DNA of 64,000 bases from Rickettsia endosymbiont of Culicoides impunctatus (GTDB lineage: Bacteria; Pseudomonadota; Alphaproteobacteria; Rickettsiales; Rickettsiaceae): positions 992,001 through 1,056,000 of the forward strand of contig CP084573.1 of assembly GCA_020410785.1 (NCBI GenBank), given 5' to 3'. The notes below the pieces were generated by a model, which saw nothing but the letters and a program-made list of their open reading frames with translations, was not told the origin of the DNA and ran no database searches. Shown piece by piece: positions 37,515-47,152 of the stretch (position 1 is its first letter; every line of letters starts with the position of its first letter). Both the position numbers and the translations under genes were made by a program.

Positions 37515-37886
37515 ATGAAACTAGTTCAAAATAAGCTGGTAATTCTTACTATTTTTTTAGTAATTATATTTTTTGCTTTCTGGAAGAATTATAAAGCACA
37601 AGAAAATTTAATTATTCCTGGGGATGGGAAACTACAAGTTAAGAATGTAAATTATAGCTGTACAGATGGAAGAAAAATAAATATAAGGTATCTGAATAAG
37701 GAAGCTAATACTTTAGCACTTATTCCAGTTGAGGAAGAAAACCAGATTTTGATTTTTACTGGTAGGATATCAGCTAGTGGAGCATTATATGGTGCAAATC
37801 AATATGAATGGCATACAAAAAATAAAAGAGGAACATTCAGTAATATACAGACTGATAACACAGTATTTTGTGATGAAATAGAATAA
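37515..37886 (+). CDS. MliC-like lysozyme-inhibitor family protein
   Basis: The 123-residue product has a membrane or signal helix (about residues 8-24), then an eight-strand-like domain with YSCTDGRKINIRYLNKE, ISASGALYGANQYEWHTKNKRGTF and a final Cys, matching the MliC/PliC pattern. MliC blocks host C-type lysozyme, which would be useful to an intracellular bacterium that keeps some murein. The active loop SGAxY is present as SGALY. Confidence 0.75.
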   Translation: MKLVQNKLVILTIFLVIIFFAFWKNYKAQENLIIPGDGKLQVKNVNYSCTDGRKINIRYLNKEANTLALIPVEEENQILIFTGRISASGALYGANQYEWHTKNKRGTFSNIQTDNTVFCDEIE

Positions 37887-38265
37887 TAGACTTACCTAGG
37901 GGGCTGTTGGAAATAGCTAAAGTAATTCTATGTTTGACCCTGTTTAGCTGTAAATTATAGCTAACCCGATTAGTATATCCATGCAAACTAACGTTATTGC
38001 GAGACTACGTAGTGGTCGTGGCAATCCACTGATTGCTTCGTAGTCACCAAAGTGGCTCCTCGCTAATAGTACCAAGCTATTTTCCCTATAACTTTTAAAC
38101 GCCATGTGTAAGGTGAATAATTAATTATAAGGCTTAAACTTTTATAAATTTTTGCCTACTCAGGAAAGAGATTGCCTTCGCCATTTTTTCAGCAAAAAAG
38201 TATTAGGGGAATTGTTCAGTTAGCAATATAATCAGGTTTATGCTAAATAATTTATACAAGGATCA
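37887..38265. other. Repeat-filled gap after the MliC-like gene
   Basis: The 379-base gap has no gene. It holds a degenerate repeat at 37893-37962 related to 35262-35322 and a double family A palindrome at 37968-38072. Confidence 0.55.
37968..38072. repeat. Family A double palindrome
   Basis: ACGTTATTGCGAGACTACGTAGTGGTCGTGGCAATCCA (in part) is followed by TGATTGCTTCGTAGTCACC...GTGGCTCCTCGCTAATAG, so two units face each other. The whole could fold into a long hairpin if transcribed. Confidence 0.75.
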
Positions 38266-39537
38266 ATGACTATTTTTTTGATAATCATTATTGTTCTAAT
38301 GATAGGATGTTCCGCACTACTCTCAGCCACTGAAACGGCTATAACCGCCTCGTCTCCTGGGAAAATACAAAAAATTAAGGCAGAAGGTATTAAACGTGCC
38401 ACGATTGTATTACAAGTTCTAAAGGAAAAAGAAAAAGTAATTGGCACATTACTAATTGGCAATACCTTATTTAATACTGTCTGTACTACGATTTCTACCA
38501 GTATGTTTATCGATTGGCTAGGTGATAATGGTACTGTCGCAGCTTCAGCAGTTATGGCTTTCTTGATAATTGTTTTTGGTGAAATCATACCAAAAGCTAT
38601 TGCTGTAGCAAAAGCAGAACAGTTAGCGTTATTCACTTCTCCAGCCATTATATTTCTTCTAAATTTTTTGAGACCAATTAACTATATCTTTGAATTGATA
38701 GTTAAAGGGTTTTGTTTTATTTTTCGTATTAATCTGCAACAAAATATCTCAGGAACAGAAGAAGTTAGGGGAGTTATTGAGCATTATCATCAAGAAGGTA
38801 ATGTTTATAAATCTGACCGTGATATGTTAGGCGGTATATTAGATATTAGGAGAATGACAGTATCTGAAATTATGATACACCGAAGTAATGTCGTAGCCAT
38901 CAATATAGATTTGCCTAAAGAGGAGATAGTAAGGAAAGCATTATTGTCCAGCCCTCATACAAGAATACCATTATGGAAAGACACTCAGGACAACATAATT
39001 GGTGTACTTCACATACGAGATATGCTCCGAGCTCTTTATGAAAAAAATAATGATGTAAAAAAAATTAATATCGAGGAATTGATAAGTCAGCCTTGGTTTA
39101 TACCTGATAACGCTTTGGTCACTCATCAACTTCATGCTTTTAGAGAAAGAAAAAACCATTTTGCTTGTGTTGTTGACGAATATGGTGATTTACAAGGTAT
39201 TATTACTTTAGAAGACATTTTAGAAGAGATTGTTGGTCCTATTATCGATGAACATGATTATCCTATTGACACAATTGTAAAGAAATCTGAAGTGGAGTTT
39301 ATTATTGACGGATATGTAACTATAAGAGATGTAAATAGAGAACTAAATTGGAATTTACCTGATTATAATGCAAATACCATAGCCGGCTTAATTATCCATG
39401 AACTTGAGCGTATTCCTAATCAAGGAGAATCTATAAAAATATTTAATTTAAGTATTACTATTAGCAAAAAAGTAGGCAATAGGCTTGATAGCATAAAAGT
39501 TATTGTTTTACCAAATAAAGAATCTGAAAGTGATTAG
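38266..39537 (+). CDS. HlyC/CorC-family protein (CNNM-CBS-CorC domains)
   Basis: The 423-residue protein has four N-terminal membrane helices of the DUF21/CNNM domain (with IIVFGEIIPKAIAVAKA), two CBS domains (about residues 200-320, including ACVVDEYGDLQGIITLEDILEEIVG), and a C-terminal CorC_HlyC domain. Such proteins are linked to Mg2+/Co2+ efflux; the TlyC haemolysin name in Rickettsia is historical. The ccmF start overlaps its stop. Confidence 0.9.
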   Translation: MTIFLIIIIVLMIGCSALLSATETAITASSPGKIQKIKAEGIKRATIVLQVLKEKEKVIGTLLIGNTLFNTVCTTISTSMFIDWLGDNGTVAASAVMAFLIIVFGEIIPKAIAVAKAEQLALFTSPAIIFLLNFLRPINYIFELIVKGFCFIFRINLQQNISGTEEVRGVIEHYHQEGNVYKSDRDMLGGILDIRRMTVSEIMIHRSNVVAINIDLPKEEIVRKALLSSPHTRIPLWKDTQDNIIGVLHIRDMLRALYEKNNDVKKINIEELISQPWFIPDNALVTHQLHAFRERKNHFACVVDEYGDLQGIITLEDILEEIVGPIIDEHDYPIDTIVKKSEVEFIIDGYVTIRDVNRELNWNLPDYNANTIAGLIIHELERIPNQGESIKIFNLSITISKKVGNRLDSIKVIVLPNKESESD

Positions 39538-41392
39538 TAATTTTGGTAATTATTTACAAATATTGGCAATGCTGTTCAGTATACTAGCAGTTATTACCGC
39601 TTCATATCGTGCAGGTACTTTATTTTTTTACTTTAGCTGGCTGTCCACATTACTATCTTTTTTGTTATTAGTGTGTGGATTTATTATATCGGATTTTTCT
39701 ATACAGAATGTTTTTCTAAATTCTAGTACATTAAAGCCGCTAGGATTTAAAATCGCGGCTAGTTGGGCGAGTCATGAGGGGTCTATCCTGTTGTGGCTGT
39801 GTTTATTGCAAACTATAGGCGTTATTTATATTGCTCTATTTAATAGCCGGCCAGCTCGAGTCTACCACATAATTGTACTAACACTAATACAAATATTGTT
39901 CAATAGCTTCATTTATTTTACCTCCAACCCATTTGACAGCCTATCATTCCGTCCCACTCAGGGTCTCGGCTTAAACCCTATGCTTCAAGATATTGCCCTA
40001 ATAATACATCCACCTATATTATATCTAGGTTCGGTCTGTTATGTCGCCCCTTTTACATCGGCTTGCGTTATGTTGCTTACCTCTAACTTAGACTCGGCTA
40101 ATCTTAGAGCTATTAAAATATTTAGCAATTTAGGAATAATTTTTTTAACCTTAGGAATAGCCCTAGGATCATGGTGGGCTTATAGAGAACTTGGCTGGGG
40201 TGGCTTTTGGTTTTTTGATCCAGTAGAAAATATTTCCCTGCTACCATGGTTGTCGGCTATCTCTCTACATCACTCAATCTTGGTAACAATCAAATCTGAA
40301 CGAATGAAAAATTGGACGATAACCTTATCCCTCCTCACTTTCTTACTTGTAGTTTTGAGTACGTTCTTGGTACGCTCAGGGCTAATCACCTCAATTCACT
40401 CTTTTGCCTCATCAGCTGAGCGGGCAATCTATATGCTGGCAATATTTGCTATTATTGCTATATCAAGCTTAGTTCTACTACTAGTAAAAGGGCAAAATAT
40501 CACTCAACCTGATTCGATAGGATTAGACAGACACCAATTTAAGCACAAGCTTATTGTTTGGGGAAGTATATTTTTCTTAACGGCTTTAGTAGTATTACTA
40601 TGTTCCACCATTTACCCCGTAGTTTATTCTTTATTATATCAAGAATCTGTTACCATTAGTGAAAGATTTTTTATCAATAATTTTATAATTTTTATCATCC
40701 CAACGGTTCTACTAGCTGGTATTGCTCAGACAAATCACATAAGAAGACAACAGCTAATTATCTTAGCTTGTTCTTTTGCAATAACGTTTATTAGCTCATA
40801 CCAAATTCAGTATGGCTTCATTTCAGCATGTGCTGTGATATTTTCTCTTTTTCTAATAATACAAAATTGTTACTATGTATTAACAAAGAGCAATTTTTTT
40901 AGAACCAAACTAAAAGCCAATATTGCCATGATTTTAGGACATTTAGGCTTTGGCTTACTTGTTTTAACTATTACTGTTAATTCATTATTACAAAGCGAAG
41001 TAGATTTTATAGGCAAAGTTGGAGACAAGGTACTAGCCAAGGGATTTGAAGTTACTTTAAAAGATATTAGAGTATCATCAGCCCAAAACTATTATCGGCA
41101 AATTGCTGAATTTTGGATTCAAGATCAACAAAATAACATCACTATATTAAAGCCTGAAAATAGATTTTATATAATAGAAAAACAACTATCCCAAGAAAGT
41201 AATATATATTCTTATTTAACTTATGATCTTTACGCGGTGTTAAGTAAAATTGATGATGATGTAATTCATGCAAAAATATATTACAAACCAATGATGAGTC
41301 TTATTTGGTTATCTATTATACTTATAGCCGGAGGATTGTTAATTGGACTATTTAGTCGCTCCGTCAAAAGTTTAGAAGGTTGCCTGCGATAA
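39530..41392 (+). CDS. ccmF: CcmF, cytochrome c-type heme lyase subunit
   Basis: This multi-pass membrane protein (about 14 helices) has the WWD heme-handling motif WWAYRELGWGGFWFFDPVEN and the histidines around it. With CcmH it attaches heme to apocytochrome c. I choose the GTG at 39530 because VISNFGNYLQILAM matches the family N-terminus and the GTGATTAG overlap with the previous stop is typical; an upstream ATG at 39503 is the alternative. The last codons (EGCLR) are encoded by the family B repeat fragment at 41378-41408. Confidence 0.93.
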   Translation: MISNFGNYLQILAMLFSILAVITASYRAGTLFFYFSWLSTLLSFLLLVCGFIISDFSIQNVFLNSSTLKPLGFKIAASWASHEGSILLWLCLLQTIGVIYIALFNSRPARVYHIIVLTLIQILFNSFIYFTSNPFDSLSFRPTQGLGLNPMLQDIALIIHPPILYLGSVCYVAPFTSACVMLLTSNLDSANLRAIKIFSNLGIIFLTLGIALGSWWAYRELGWGGFWFFDPVENISLLPWLSAISLHHSILVTIKSERMKNWTITLSLLTFLLVVLSTFLVRSGLITSIHSFASSAERAIYMLAIFAIIAISSLVLLLVKGQNITQPDSIGLDRHQFKHKLIVWGSIFFLTALVVLLCSTIYPVVYSLLYQESVTISERFFINNFIIFIIPTVLLAGIAQTNHIRRQQLIILACSFAITFISSYQIQYGFISACAVIFSLFLIIQNCYYVLTKSNFFRTKLKANIAMILGHLGFGLLVLTITVNSLLQSEVDFIGKVGDKVLAKGFEVTLKDIRVSSAQNYYRQIAEFWIQDQQNNITILKPENRFYIIEKQLSQESNIYSYLTYDLYAVLSKIDDDVIHAKIYYKPMMSLIWLSIILIAGGLLIGLFSRSVKSLEGCLR

Positions 41393-41408
41393 CTATTAAT
41401 TAGACTAT
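41378..41408. repeat. Partial family B repeat at the ccmF 3' end
   Basis: GGTTGCCTGCGATAACTATTAATTAGACTATA (in part) repeats the reverse complement of the unit at 35409-35456. It begins inside ccmF, so the last five codons and stop come from repeat sequence. Confidence 0.65.
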
Positions 41409-41530
41409 ACTCGATCTCATTGCTTATGAGCAGGTAATTGAAAACCTTTGTCATAAATTCCAAAAGAATTTTTAAAATATAGTAAAGGCAGTTGAGTTAT
41501 GTTAGTGATTGTGATAATATAAAATGAAAA

Positions 41531-41875
41531 ATGTCAACTAGCCCATACAGTATAGATTTAAGAGAAAAAGTAATAAAATATCTAGAAGCAGGAAATAGTC
41601 AAAGGTCAGCATCTAGAGTTTTTCAATTGAGCCCTACAACAGTAAATACATGGCATGTAAGGTATAAGAAAGAAGGTCATTATCAAGCAAGGAAGTATAA
41701 AGGAGCAAAGCCTAGTATAGAAATGGATGATTTTATCAAGTATGTAGAAGAAAATCCTAATAGCAAAACGGAAGATATTGGTAAGAAATTTGGGATAAGC
41801 GCTAGTGGGGCAAGATATTGGCTAAGACAATTGGGATTTAGTTATAAAAAAAGCCTTTACCTATGTGGAAGCTAA
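41531..41875 (+). CDS. IS630 transposase, N-terminal frame (helix-turn-helix)
   Basis: The 114-residue frame has helix-turn-helix domains: DLREKVIKYLEAGNSQRSASRVFQLSPTTVNTW and a second one around EDIGKKFGISASGARYWLRQLG. It is the DNA-binding half of the transposase. The A7 run at 41846-41852 (TTATAAAAAAAGCC), near the end of this frame, is a likely -1 frameshift site that joins it to the catalytic half, as in many IS630 elements. Confidence 0.88.
   Translation: MSTSPYSIDLREKVIKYLEAGNSQRSASRVFQLSPTTVNTWHVRYKKEGHYQARKYKGAKPSIEMDDFIKYVEENPNSKTEDIGKKFGISASGARYWLRQLGFSYKKSLYLCGS
41846..41852 (+). promoter_or_regulatory. Probable -1 frameshift site in the IS630 transposase
   Basis: A run of seven A followed by G, where slipping back one base joins the frame ending ...SYKK to KAFTYVEANAEKR of the catalytic frame. 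IS630 relatives have KK then an aromatic/Thr segment at this point, so the joined protein reads well. Confidence 0.65.
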
Positions 41876-42386
41876 TGCTGAAAAGCGATGTAAGTATTTA
41901 GAAGATATCAAAGATCTAGCTACAGATGCGCTTGTGTATATAGATGAGAGCGGAATAGAGATGAACATTACCCAAGATAGAGGTTGGGGAAAGAAAGGTC
42001 AAACACTACAAGCAAAGAAGAGTGGGAAGTATTACCAAAGGACGAATATTATAGCAGGTTTGGTAGGTAATAAATCTATAGCCCCTTTTGTATTCAATGG
42101 CACCTGTAATACCGAACTATTTAATAATTGGGTAGAGCAATTTTTGATAAAAGAGCTTATAGCTGGTCAAGTTGTGATTTTAGACAATGCTGCTTTTCAT
42201 AAGTCTAAGAAGACTAAAGATTTAATAGAATCAGTAGGATGTAGGGTAATATTTTTACCACCTTACTCTCCTGACCTAAATCCAATAGAGAAATTTTGGG
42301 CTAATATGAAAAGGTGGATTAAACAAAAAATCAGGCTTTCACAAGAATTGTATAACACCATTTGTGCATTCTTTGCTGCAACATAA
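41865..42386 (+). CDS. IS630 transposase, catalytic DDE frame
   Basis: The 173-residue frame has the DDE domain: YIDESGIEMNITQDRGWGKKGQ (first Asp), VVILDNAAFHKSKKT (second Asp), and VIFLPPYSPDLNPIEKFWANMKRW (Glu), all family signatures. It probably is made only as a fusion with the upstream frame by -1 frameshifting. The in-frame start assigned here is nominal. Confidence 0.9.
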   Translation: MEANAEKRCKYLEDIKDLATDALVYIDESGIEMNITQDRGWGKKGQTLQAKKSGKYYQRTNIIAGLVGNKSIAPFVFNGTCNTELFNNWVEQFLIKELIAGQVVILDNAAFHKSKKTKDLIESVGCRVIFLPPYSPDLNPIEKFWANMKRWIKQKIRLSQELYNTICAFFAAT

Positions 42387-42456
42387 CTTAACTGCTTTTA
42401 CTATATATCATAAAATAATTGGTAATATTATTTTAATTTAATGTACAATTAAAATA

Positions 42457-43140
42457 ATGGAGAGGTATTTTATGGAAGATCTTAAAAATTGGCAGACAAA
42501 GTTTAAGCCTTGCGAATATTCTGCTAAGTTACTTAATAAATTGATTTTACTAAATGAAAAAGTGACTCATCCAGTAGATATCAGAGAAATTATCAAAGCT
42601 ATCTATTACGCTAAGAAATATCATGATAGTCAAATGAGGCAATCGGGTGAACCTTTTTACTCTCATCCAATAGAAGTAGCTTACATGGTTGCAGAATACA
42701 CAGCCCAAGAAATTTGCCAATTGTTTAGAACTGACATGATCGTTACTAGTTTACTGCATGACACGATCGAAGATACATTCCTTACCAAAGAGATGATTTC
42801 TCGAATTTTTGGCAGTAACGTTGCTAGCCAAGTGGAAGCTCTAACAAGGATCAAACCTTACGGCAAGATTAGCTCCAAAGAGATTTTGAATTTATTATCT
42901 CAACAAAAGAGATTTGACGTGGCATTGATTAAATTATTTGACCGTATTCACAACCTACAAACAATAGGGGTTAAATCACCGGAAAAGGCACTGAAGATAG
43001 TTAAGGAAACTATAGCCTATTTTGTAACTCTTTGTTTCTACTTGGAAATACCAACAGCCGAGCAACAATTAGCAGACCTCTGTTATCAAAACTTACCTAT
43101 TACCCATGACCCACTTGCTCTAGACTATACATTTCTTTGA
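42457..43140 (+). CDS. SpoT-like HD-domain alarmone hydrolase (stand-alone)
   Basis: The 227-residue protein has the (p)ppGpp hydrolase layout: AKKYHDSQMRQSGEPFYSHPIEVA (R..SGEP..HP, His70), LLHDTIEDT (His101/Asp102), LTRIKPYGK and LFDRIHNLQT (Asp/His of the last motif). It lacks the synthetase, TGS and ACT domains of full SpoT. Rickettsiales often carry such split hydrolase-only and synthetase-only genes; the synthetase-only one here is at 60971-61597. It lies right after the IS630 element. Confidence 0.85.
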   Translation: MERYFMEDLKNWQTKFKPCEYSAKLLNKLILLNEKVTHPVDIREIIKAIYYAKKYHDSQMRQSGEPFYSHPIEVAYMVAEYTAQEICQLFRTDMIVTSLLHDTIEDTFLTKEMISRIFGSNVASQVEALTRIKPYGKISSKEILNLLSQQKRFDVALIKLFDRIHNLQTIGVKSPEKALKIVKETIAYFVTLCFYLEIPTAEQQLADLCYQNLPITHDPLALDYTFL

Positions 43141-43149
43141 GTGGATGAT

Positions 43150-44537
43150 TTAAGCTGGTTTTGCCAGATTTTCAAAATGAGATAACCCATAGACAAAACC
43201 GATAATTGTCGGAATCATAATAAACCATATTCCCCAATTGCCAAAATACTCAATAAGGTAGACAAAACAAAAAGAGCTAATAACATACATTAAAGCACGA
43301 GATCCAGCAAATGTAATGCTAGCACAGGTAAAACGTTTTAATATAGGAAAGCTTTTTAAACAAATGGGAATAGCAGGACTTAGGCATTTCCCAAATAAAA
43401 CTATAAAGAATTGAATGAAAAATAACTGATAAGGAAAATTAATATTATTCAATAAATAAGGACAAAATGTCATAAAAATAGAAAATATTAGCAGTATAAT
43501 TTTCATGATTACTAATGGATACACTTCTAAACTTAAATAACATAATATTAATGTGACTAACACCTCCATTAGACAAACAATAAAATTATGATAAATAACT
43601 TCGGACAATGTATAACCAAAGCTAGTTTTTAAAATATTACCACAATATATATAAATAAAATAAACACATACCGGTAAGGCACATTGTAATAAAAAGAAAG
43701 CTATTGCTTTTTTTTATTAACTTTTTCTTGCAAAAGAGGATAGTCTTGTAAAATATTTATATCGGTATTAGTTTTTCTTAAAACTTTTTTTATTCGACGC
43801 TTTGCATCAGCAAATTCTGGTGTCTCTCTTAATTTTGTACGAGCTACTGAACCAATTAAGGCAACTATTGCACCCGTCCAAAATGCCATACGCCAGTTAA
43901 AGATATGAGAAGCAACAAGTGAGGCAACTCCTAAAGCAGCTAACGTTCCTAGGATAGCACAAACCCCTATCAATCCAACACTTGCATATTGTATAGGTGG
44001 ATGAAGCATTTCAGTTAAATAAAGTTCTGCCCCTACTATTTCACCCATAGAAGATATACCTTGAACAGCTCGGCAGATGATCGCTATCCAAGCCGCTAAG
44101 CTCCCTATTTGTGCATAAGTAGGCAGATTAGCCATAACAACACATGATACAGCCATTGTAATAGTTGTGATGATAACTGTTTGCTTACGCCCTATATTAT
44201 CACCTATCCATCCAAATATTAAAGCACCTAACGGTCTAAGTAAGTAAGTTGAGCAAAAAGTAGCTGCATAATACAAAGAAGTAGTGTGTGGGTCGGTTTT
44301 TGGAAAAAATAATTCATTAAGAAATATCGCCATGTGAACATATATCATCAAATCAAAATATTCAAGGAAGGTTCCTATTGACAATAACCACATAGTTTCT
44401 TTTTGTTGTTTTTTTAAACTTCTTTGTTCTTGAGGGTACCCTATCATTTTTTTTACCACCAATATACTAGTTATTAATGATAGCAAGAAAAAAATAATAT
44501 TAAAAGTAGAATAATAAAAATTAGTGAATAATATCAC
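43150..44537 (-). pseudogene. MHS/ProP-type MFS transporter, frameshifted
   Basis: Two frames together make one transporter of about 460 residues. The first (43701-44537) has GTFLEYFDLMIYVHMAIFL, LGALIFGWIGDNIGRKQTV and MGEIVGAELYLTEM, characteristic of ProP/proline-betaine or MHS carriers, and ends at a TAG just after an 8-base homopolymer (43708-43715). Reading on in the next frame gives KKAIAFFLLQCALPVCVYF and joins the second part (43150-43608) without a gap. One indel in the A8 run explains it. Transcriptional slippage might rescue it. Rickettsiales often have families of ProP paralogues. Confidence 0.85.
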
Positions 44538-44633
44538 TAAATCTTAATAAATCTTCACTTGAGATCTTGTCCTCAAACTAAAATTAAAGTATGCTGAAGT
44601 AAATAAAGTGTTATTAGCAAGAAATATAAAACA

Positions 44634-44738
44634 ATGAGCATAAGAAATTATCCAACAGATTTAACAGATGAAGAATGGTCAAGGATAGAGGGGTTTTTTC
44701 AAGTATCGTATGTAAAGGGGAGGTTCTTTAAAACATAG
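44634..44738 (+). pseudogene. IS5-family transposase remnant
   Basis: A 34-codon frame starts MSIRNYPTDLTDEEWSRIEG, the characteristic N-terminus of IS5-type (DUF4096-like) transposases. It then diverges (KGRFFKT) and stops. Nothing of the catalytic domain is left, so only the first part of a former insertion remains between the MFS pseudogene and priA. Confidence 0.75.
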
Positions 44739-44757
44739 TATTGATATGAATATATAA

Positions 44758-46710
44758 TTAATGAAAACTCTTAGGATCAATGTCTATTTTCAAGTGACAA
44801 AAAGAGGGGATTTTGATTAAACTTAACCATATTTGCAAGAATTTCTGTAGATTAAATTTCCTATCTACTATGATTAAGATACGATAGCGAAATTTTCCTG
44901 CTAATTTAGACATTAATGCACTAGATGGTCCAAGTATTCGTGCTGAACTTTTTGGAGCAATGGCAACTAAATTTCTGGATATTTCAAACACTTTATGTTC
45001 ACTTTTTCCAGATAAAATTATCGATGCCATTTTGGTAAAAGGTGGCATATTTTCTGCTTGTCTTGTTTTAAGCTCATATTGCAAAAATTGATCTCCTCCA
45101 TTTTTTATATAGCTAAATATAGCATTATCTGGATAATAACTTTGCATTAATACTACACCTTTTTTATCTTCTCTTCCTGCCCTACCTCCAACTTGATGAA
45201 GTAACTGATAGTTACGTTCACTTGATCGTAAATCTCCACTATTAACTGTTCCAAGATCAGCATCAATAACACCCACTAAGGTAAGATTGGGAAAATGATA
45301 ACCTTTAGTAATCATCTGAGTACCAATTAAAATATCAATTTCCAAATGTTCCATTTTATATAGTAATTCTTGTATATCTTTAGATTTTTGAGAATGATCT
45401 TTACTAATTACAGCAATTTTACTATCAGGAAAAATACTCCTAGTTTCTTCTTCAATTCTCTCAATTCCAGGACCACAGATAGTTAAAGAATCTTTTTCTA
45501 AACAATCTGGACAAACAATATGAATCCTACTCTGATAACCACAATGGTGACATTCAAGTTTTTTACTAGATTTATGTACCACTAACCAAGCAGAACAAGA
45601 ATTACAAGTAAAACGATAACCACAAAGTTTACACAACATTAACGGAGCATAACCTCTACGATTTAGAAATAATAATACTTGCTCTTTGCTTGCCAGCTTT
45701 TCACGAATTGACTCTATTAACTTTGTAGATAAATAAGAATTTTTTGGTAAATTTTCCTTCTTCATATCTATTATTTGAATTTCTGGTAAAGTTGCATCTT
45801 GGTAACGACTTGACAATTCAATTAATTGATATTTATCTGTATTTACATTATAAATTGTTTCAATAGATGGAGTAGCTGAGCATAATACTACTTTTGTTGC
45901 AGATAGGCTTCCTCGCAATATTGCTACGTCACGAGCATTATATAATATACCATCATCTTGCTTATAAGAACTATCATGCTCTTCATCAATAATAATTAAT
46001 CCAAGACTAGGATACGGTAGAAATAAACTACTTCTAGCACCAATTATGACTTTAATTTCATTGTTCAGCAAACCTCTTAAAATCATCTTTTTCTGAGCTT
46101 TAGTAACTGCCGAATTCCATATTATCGGATTAAATCCAAATCTTTCTATAAAACGATTTATAATTTGTTGACTTAAAGCAATTTCTGGTAACATTATCAA
46201 TATTTGCTTACCTTGCCTCAAATATTCAGCTAATAAATGGAAATAAATTTCTGTTTTACCTGATCCGGTTACTCCCTTAATAATTGATGGTTTATCTGAT
46301 TGACTTAATAGAGAAAGTGCCTTTTGTTGATCTATTGAGAGGGGTGGTAAAGTAAAATCTTTATTTAATTCTTGATGTTTTATTTTTATAGGTTGCTCAG
46401 CAATATCAATTGGTAAAACCAACTTTGCAATTGAACCAAGCTCTACCATGTAATAATTAGCAGCCCACTTAATTAGCGATAATATCTCTTGATTAAGTTT
46501 AAATTCAAGTGGTACTTTCTGTTTAACAGATTTGATTTTGTTATATTTCTCTGAAACTTCAATATCTAACTGCCAGACTATACCAGTTAGTTCCTTATTT
46601 CTAAAAGGGACTATTACTAAATCCCCTATAGCTAATTCTAATTCATTTGGAATTGAATAATCCAATGGAAAAAGATTAGCCAATGGCAATAATATTTTAG
46701 CAATTTGCAT
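44758..46710 (-). CDS. priA: PriA primosomal helicase
   Basis: The 650-residue protein has the N-terminal 3'-DNA-binding domain, then helicase motifs [15 protein letters not shown] (146-160) and [15 protein letters not shown], an eight-Cys zinc-binding insertion ([13 protein letters not shown] and CHHCGYQ...CPDC), and motif V/VI region [18 protein letters not shown] and VGGRAGR. It restarts stalled replication forks. The protein is somewhat shorter than E. coli PriA, as is common in alphaproteobacteria. It is transcribed alone. Confidence 0.96.
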   Translation of the reverse strand: MQIAKILLPLANLFPLDYSIPNELELAIGDLVIVPFRNKELTGIVWQLDIEVSEKYNKIKSVKQKVPLEFKLNQEILSLIKWAANYYMVELGSIAKLVLPIDIAEQPIKIKHQELNKDFTLPPLSIDQQKALSLLSQSDKPSIIKGVTGSGKTEIYFHLLAEYLRQGKQILIMLPEIALSQQIINRFIERFGFNPIIWNSAVTKAQKKMILRGLLNNEIKVIIGARSSLFLPYPSLGLIIIDEEHDSSYKQDDGILYNARDVAILRGSLSATKVVLCSATPSIETIYNVNTDKYQLIELSSRYQDATLPEIQIIDMKKENLPKNSYLSTKLIESIREKLASKEQVLLFLNRRGYAPLMLCKLCGYRFTCNSCSAWLVVHKSSKKLECHHCGYQSRIHIVCPDCLEKDSLTICGPGIERIEEETRSIFPDSKIAVISKDHSQKSKDIQELLYKMEHLEIDILIGTQMITKGYHFPNLTLVGVIDADLGTVNSGDLRSSERNYQLLHQVGGRAGREDKKGVVLMQSYYPDNAIFSYIKNGGDQFLQYELKTRQAENMPPFTKMASIILSGKSEHKVFEISRNLVAIAPKSSARILGPSSALMSKLAGKFRYRILIIVDRKFNLQKFLQIWLSLIKIPSFCHLKIDIDPKSFH

Positions 46711-47152
46711 TAAAATTCATTTTTATACTATTTTATCATACTTAATTATATACTAAAATGATTTGAATAAATGTCATTGCGAGTAGCCGCTTTGCGGCGA
46801 CGCGGCAATCCAAAAATGACCAGGTATGGATTGCTTTGTCGGCTCACGCCTTCTCGCATAAGCGTCAGTTTAAGAAAACAATAATTGAAAAACCGTCATT
46901 GCGAGGAGACCTTATGTCGACGAAGCAATCCAGAAAAGTGATTAGAAATGGATTGCCACGCCACCTACGGTGGATCGCAATGACGACTTTTCTACTTTAT
47001 CTTCTTAAACTAATGCTTATGCACCTTCTCGCAATGACGTCTTGTACTTATAGCTTTTTTTCCGTGAAAGCTCGCCTTTTTACGGAGCCAATTCTTTAAA
47101 TCACTTTATTATACATTATTTTTTCAATGCACTAATAGGTAATTGCATAAAA
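46711..47152. other. Gap filled by tandem family A repeats
   Basis: The 442-base gap has no gene. At least three family A units follow each other at 46771-46868, 46893-46986 and 47020-47042. Confidence 0.6.
46771..47042. repeat. Family A repeat cluster (three units)
   Basis: Units with TGTCATTGCGAGTAGCCGC...CGGCAATCCA, TGGATTGCTTTGTCGGCTC, CGTCATTGCGAGGAGACC...GACGAAGCAATCCA and TGGATTGCCACGCC...CGCAATGACG alternate in orientation. This is the densest cluster in the window. Reading frames across it are artefacts. Confidence 0.78.

Larger units (their letters stand above)
41478..42405 (+). mobile_element. IS630-family insertion sequence
   Basis: The 928-base element is bounded by near-perfect 26-bp terminal inverted repeats (left TATAGTAAAGGCAGTTGAG, right matching TATAGTAAAAGCAGTTAAG in reverse, two mismatches) that end in TA, the usual IS630/Tc1 target. 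It carries one transposase split over two overlapping frames. It lies between ccmF and the HD-hydrolase gene. Ends and frames look intact, so it may be active. Confidence 0.92.

Noticed and set aside
46836..47099. An 87-codon plus-strand frame after priA
   Set aside because: It runs across three family A repeats and has no recognisable protein pattern.
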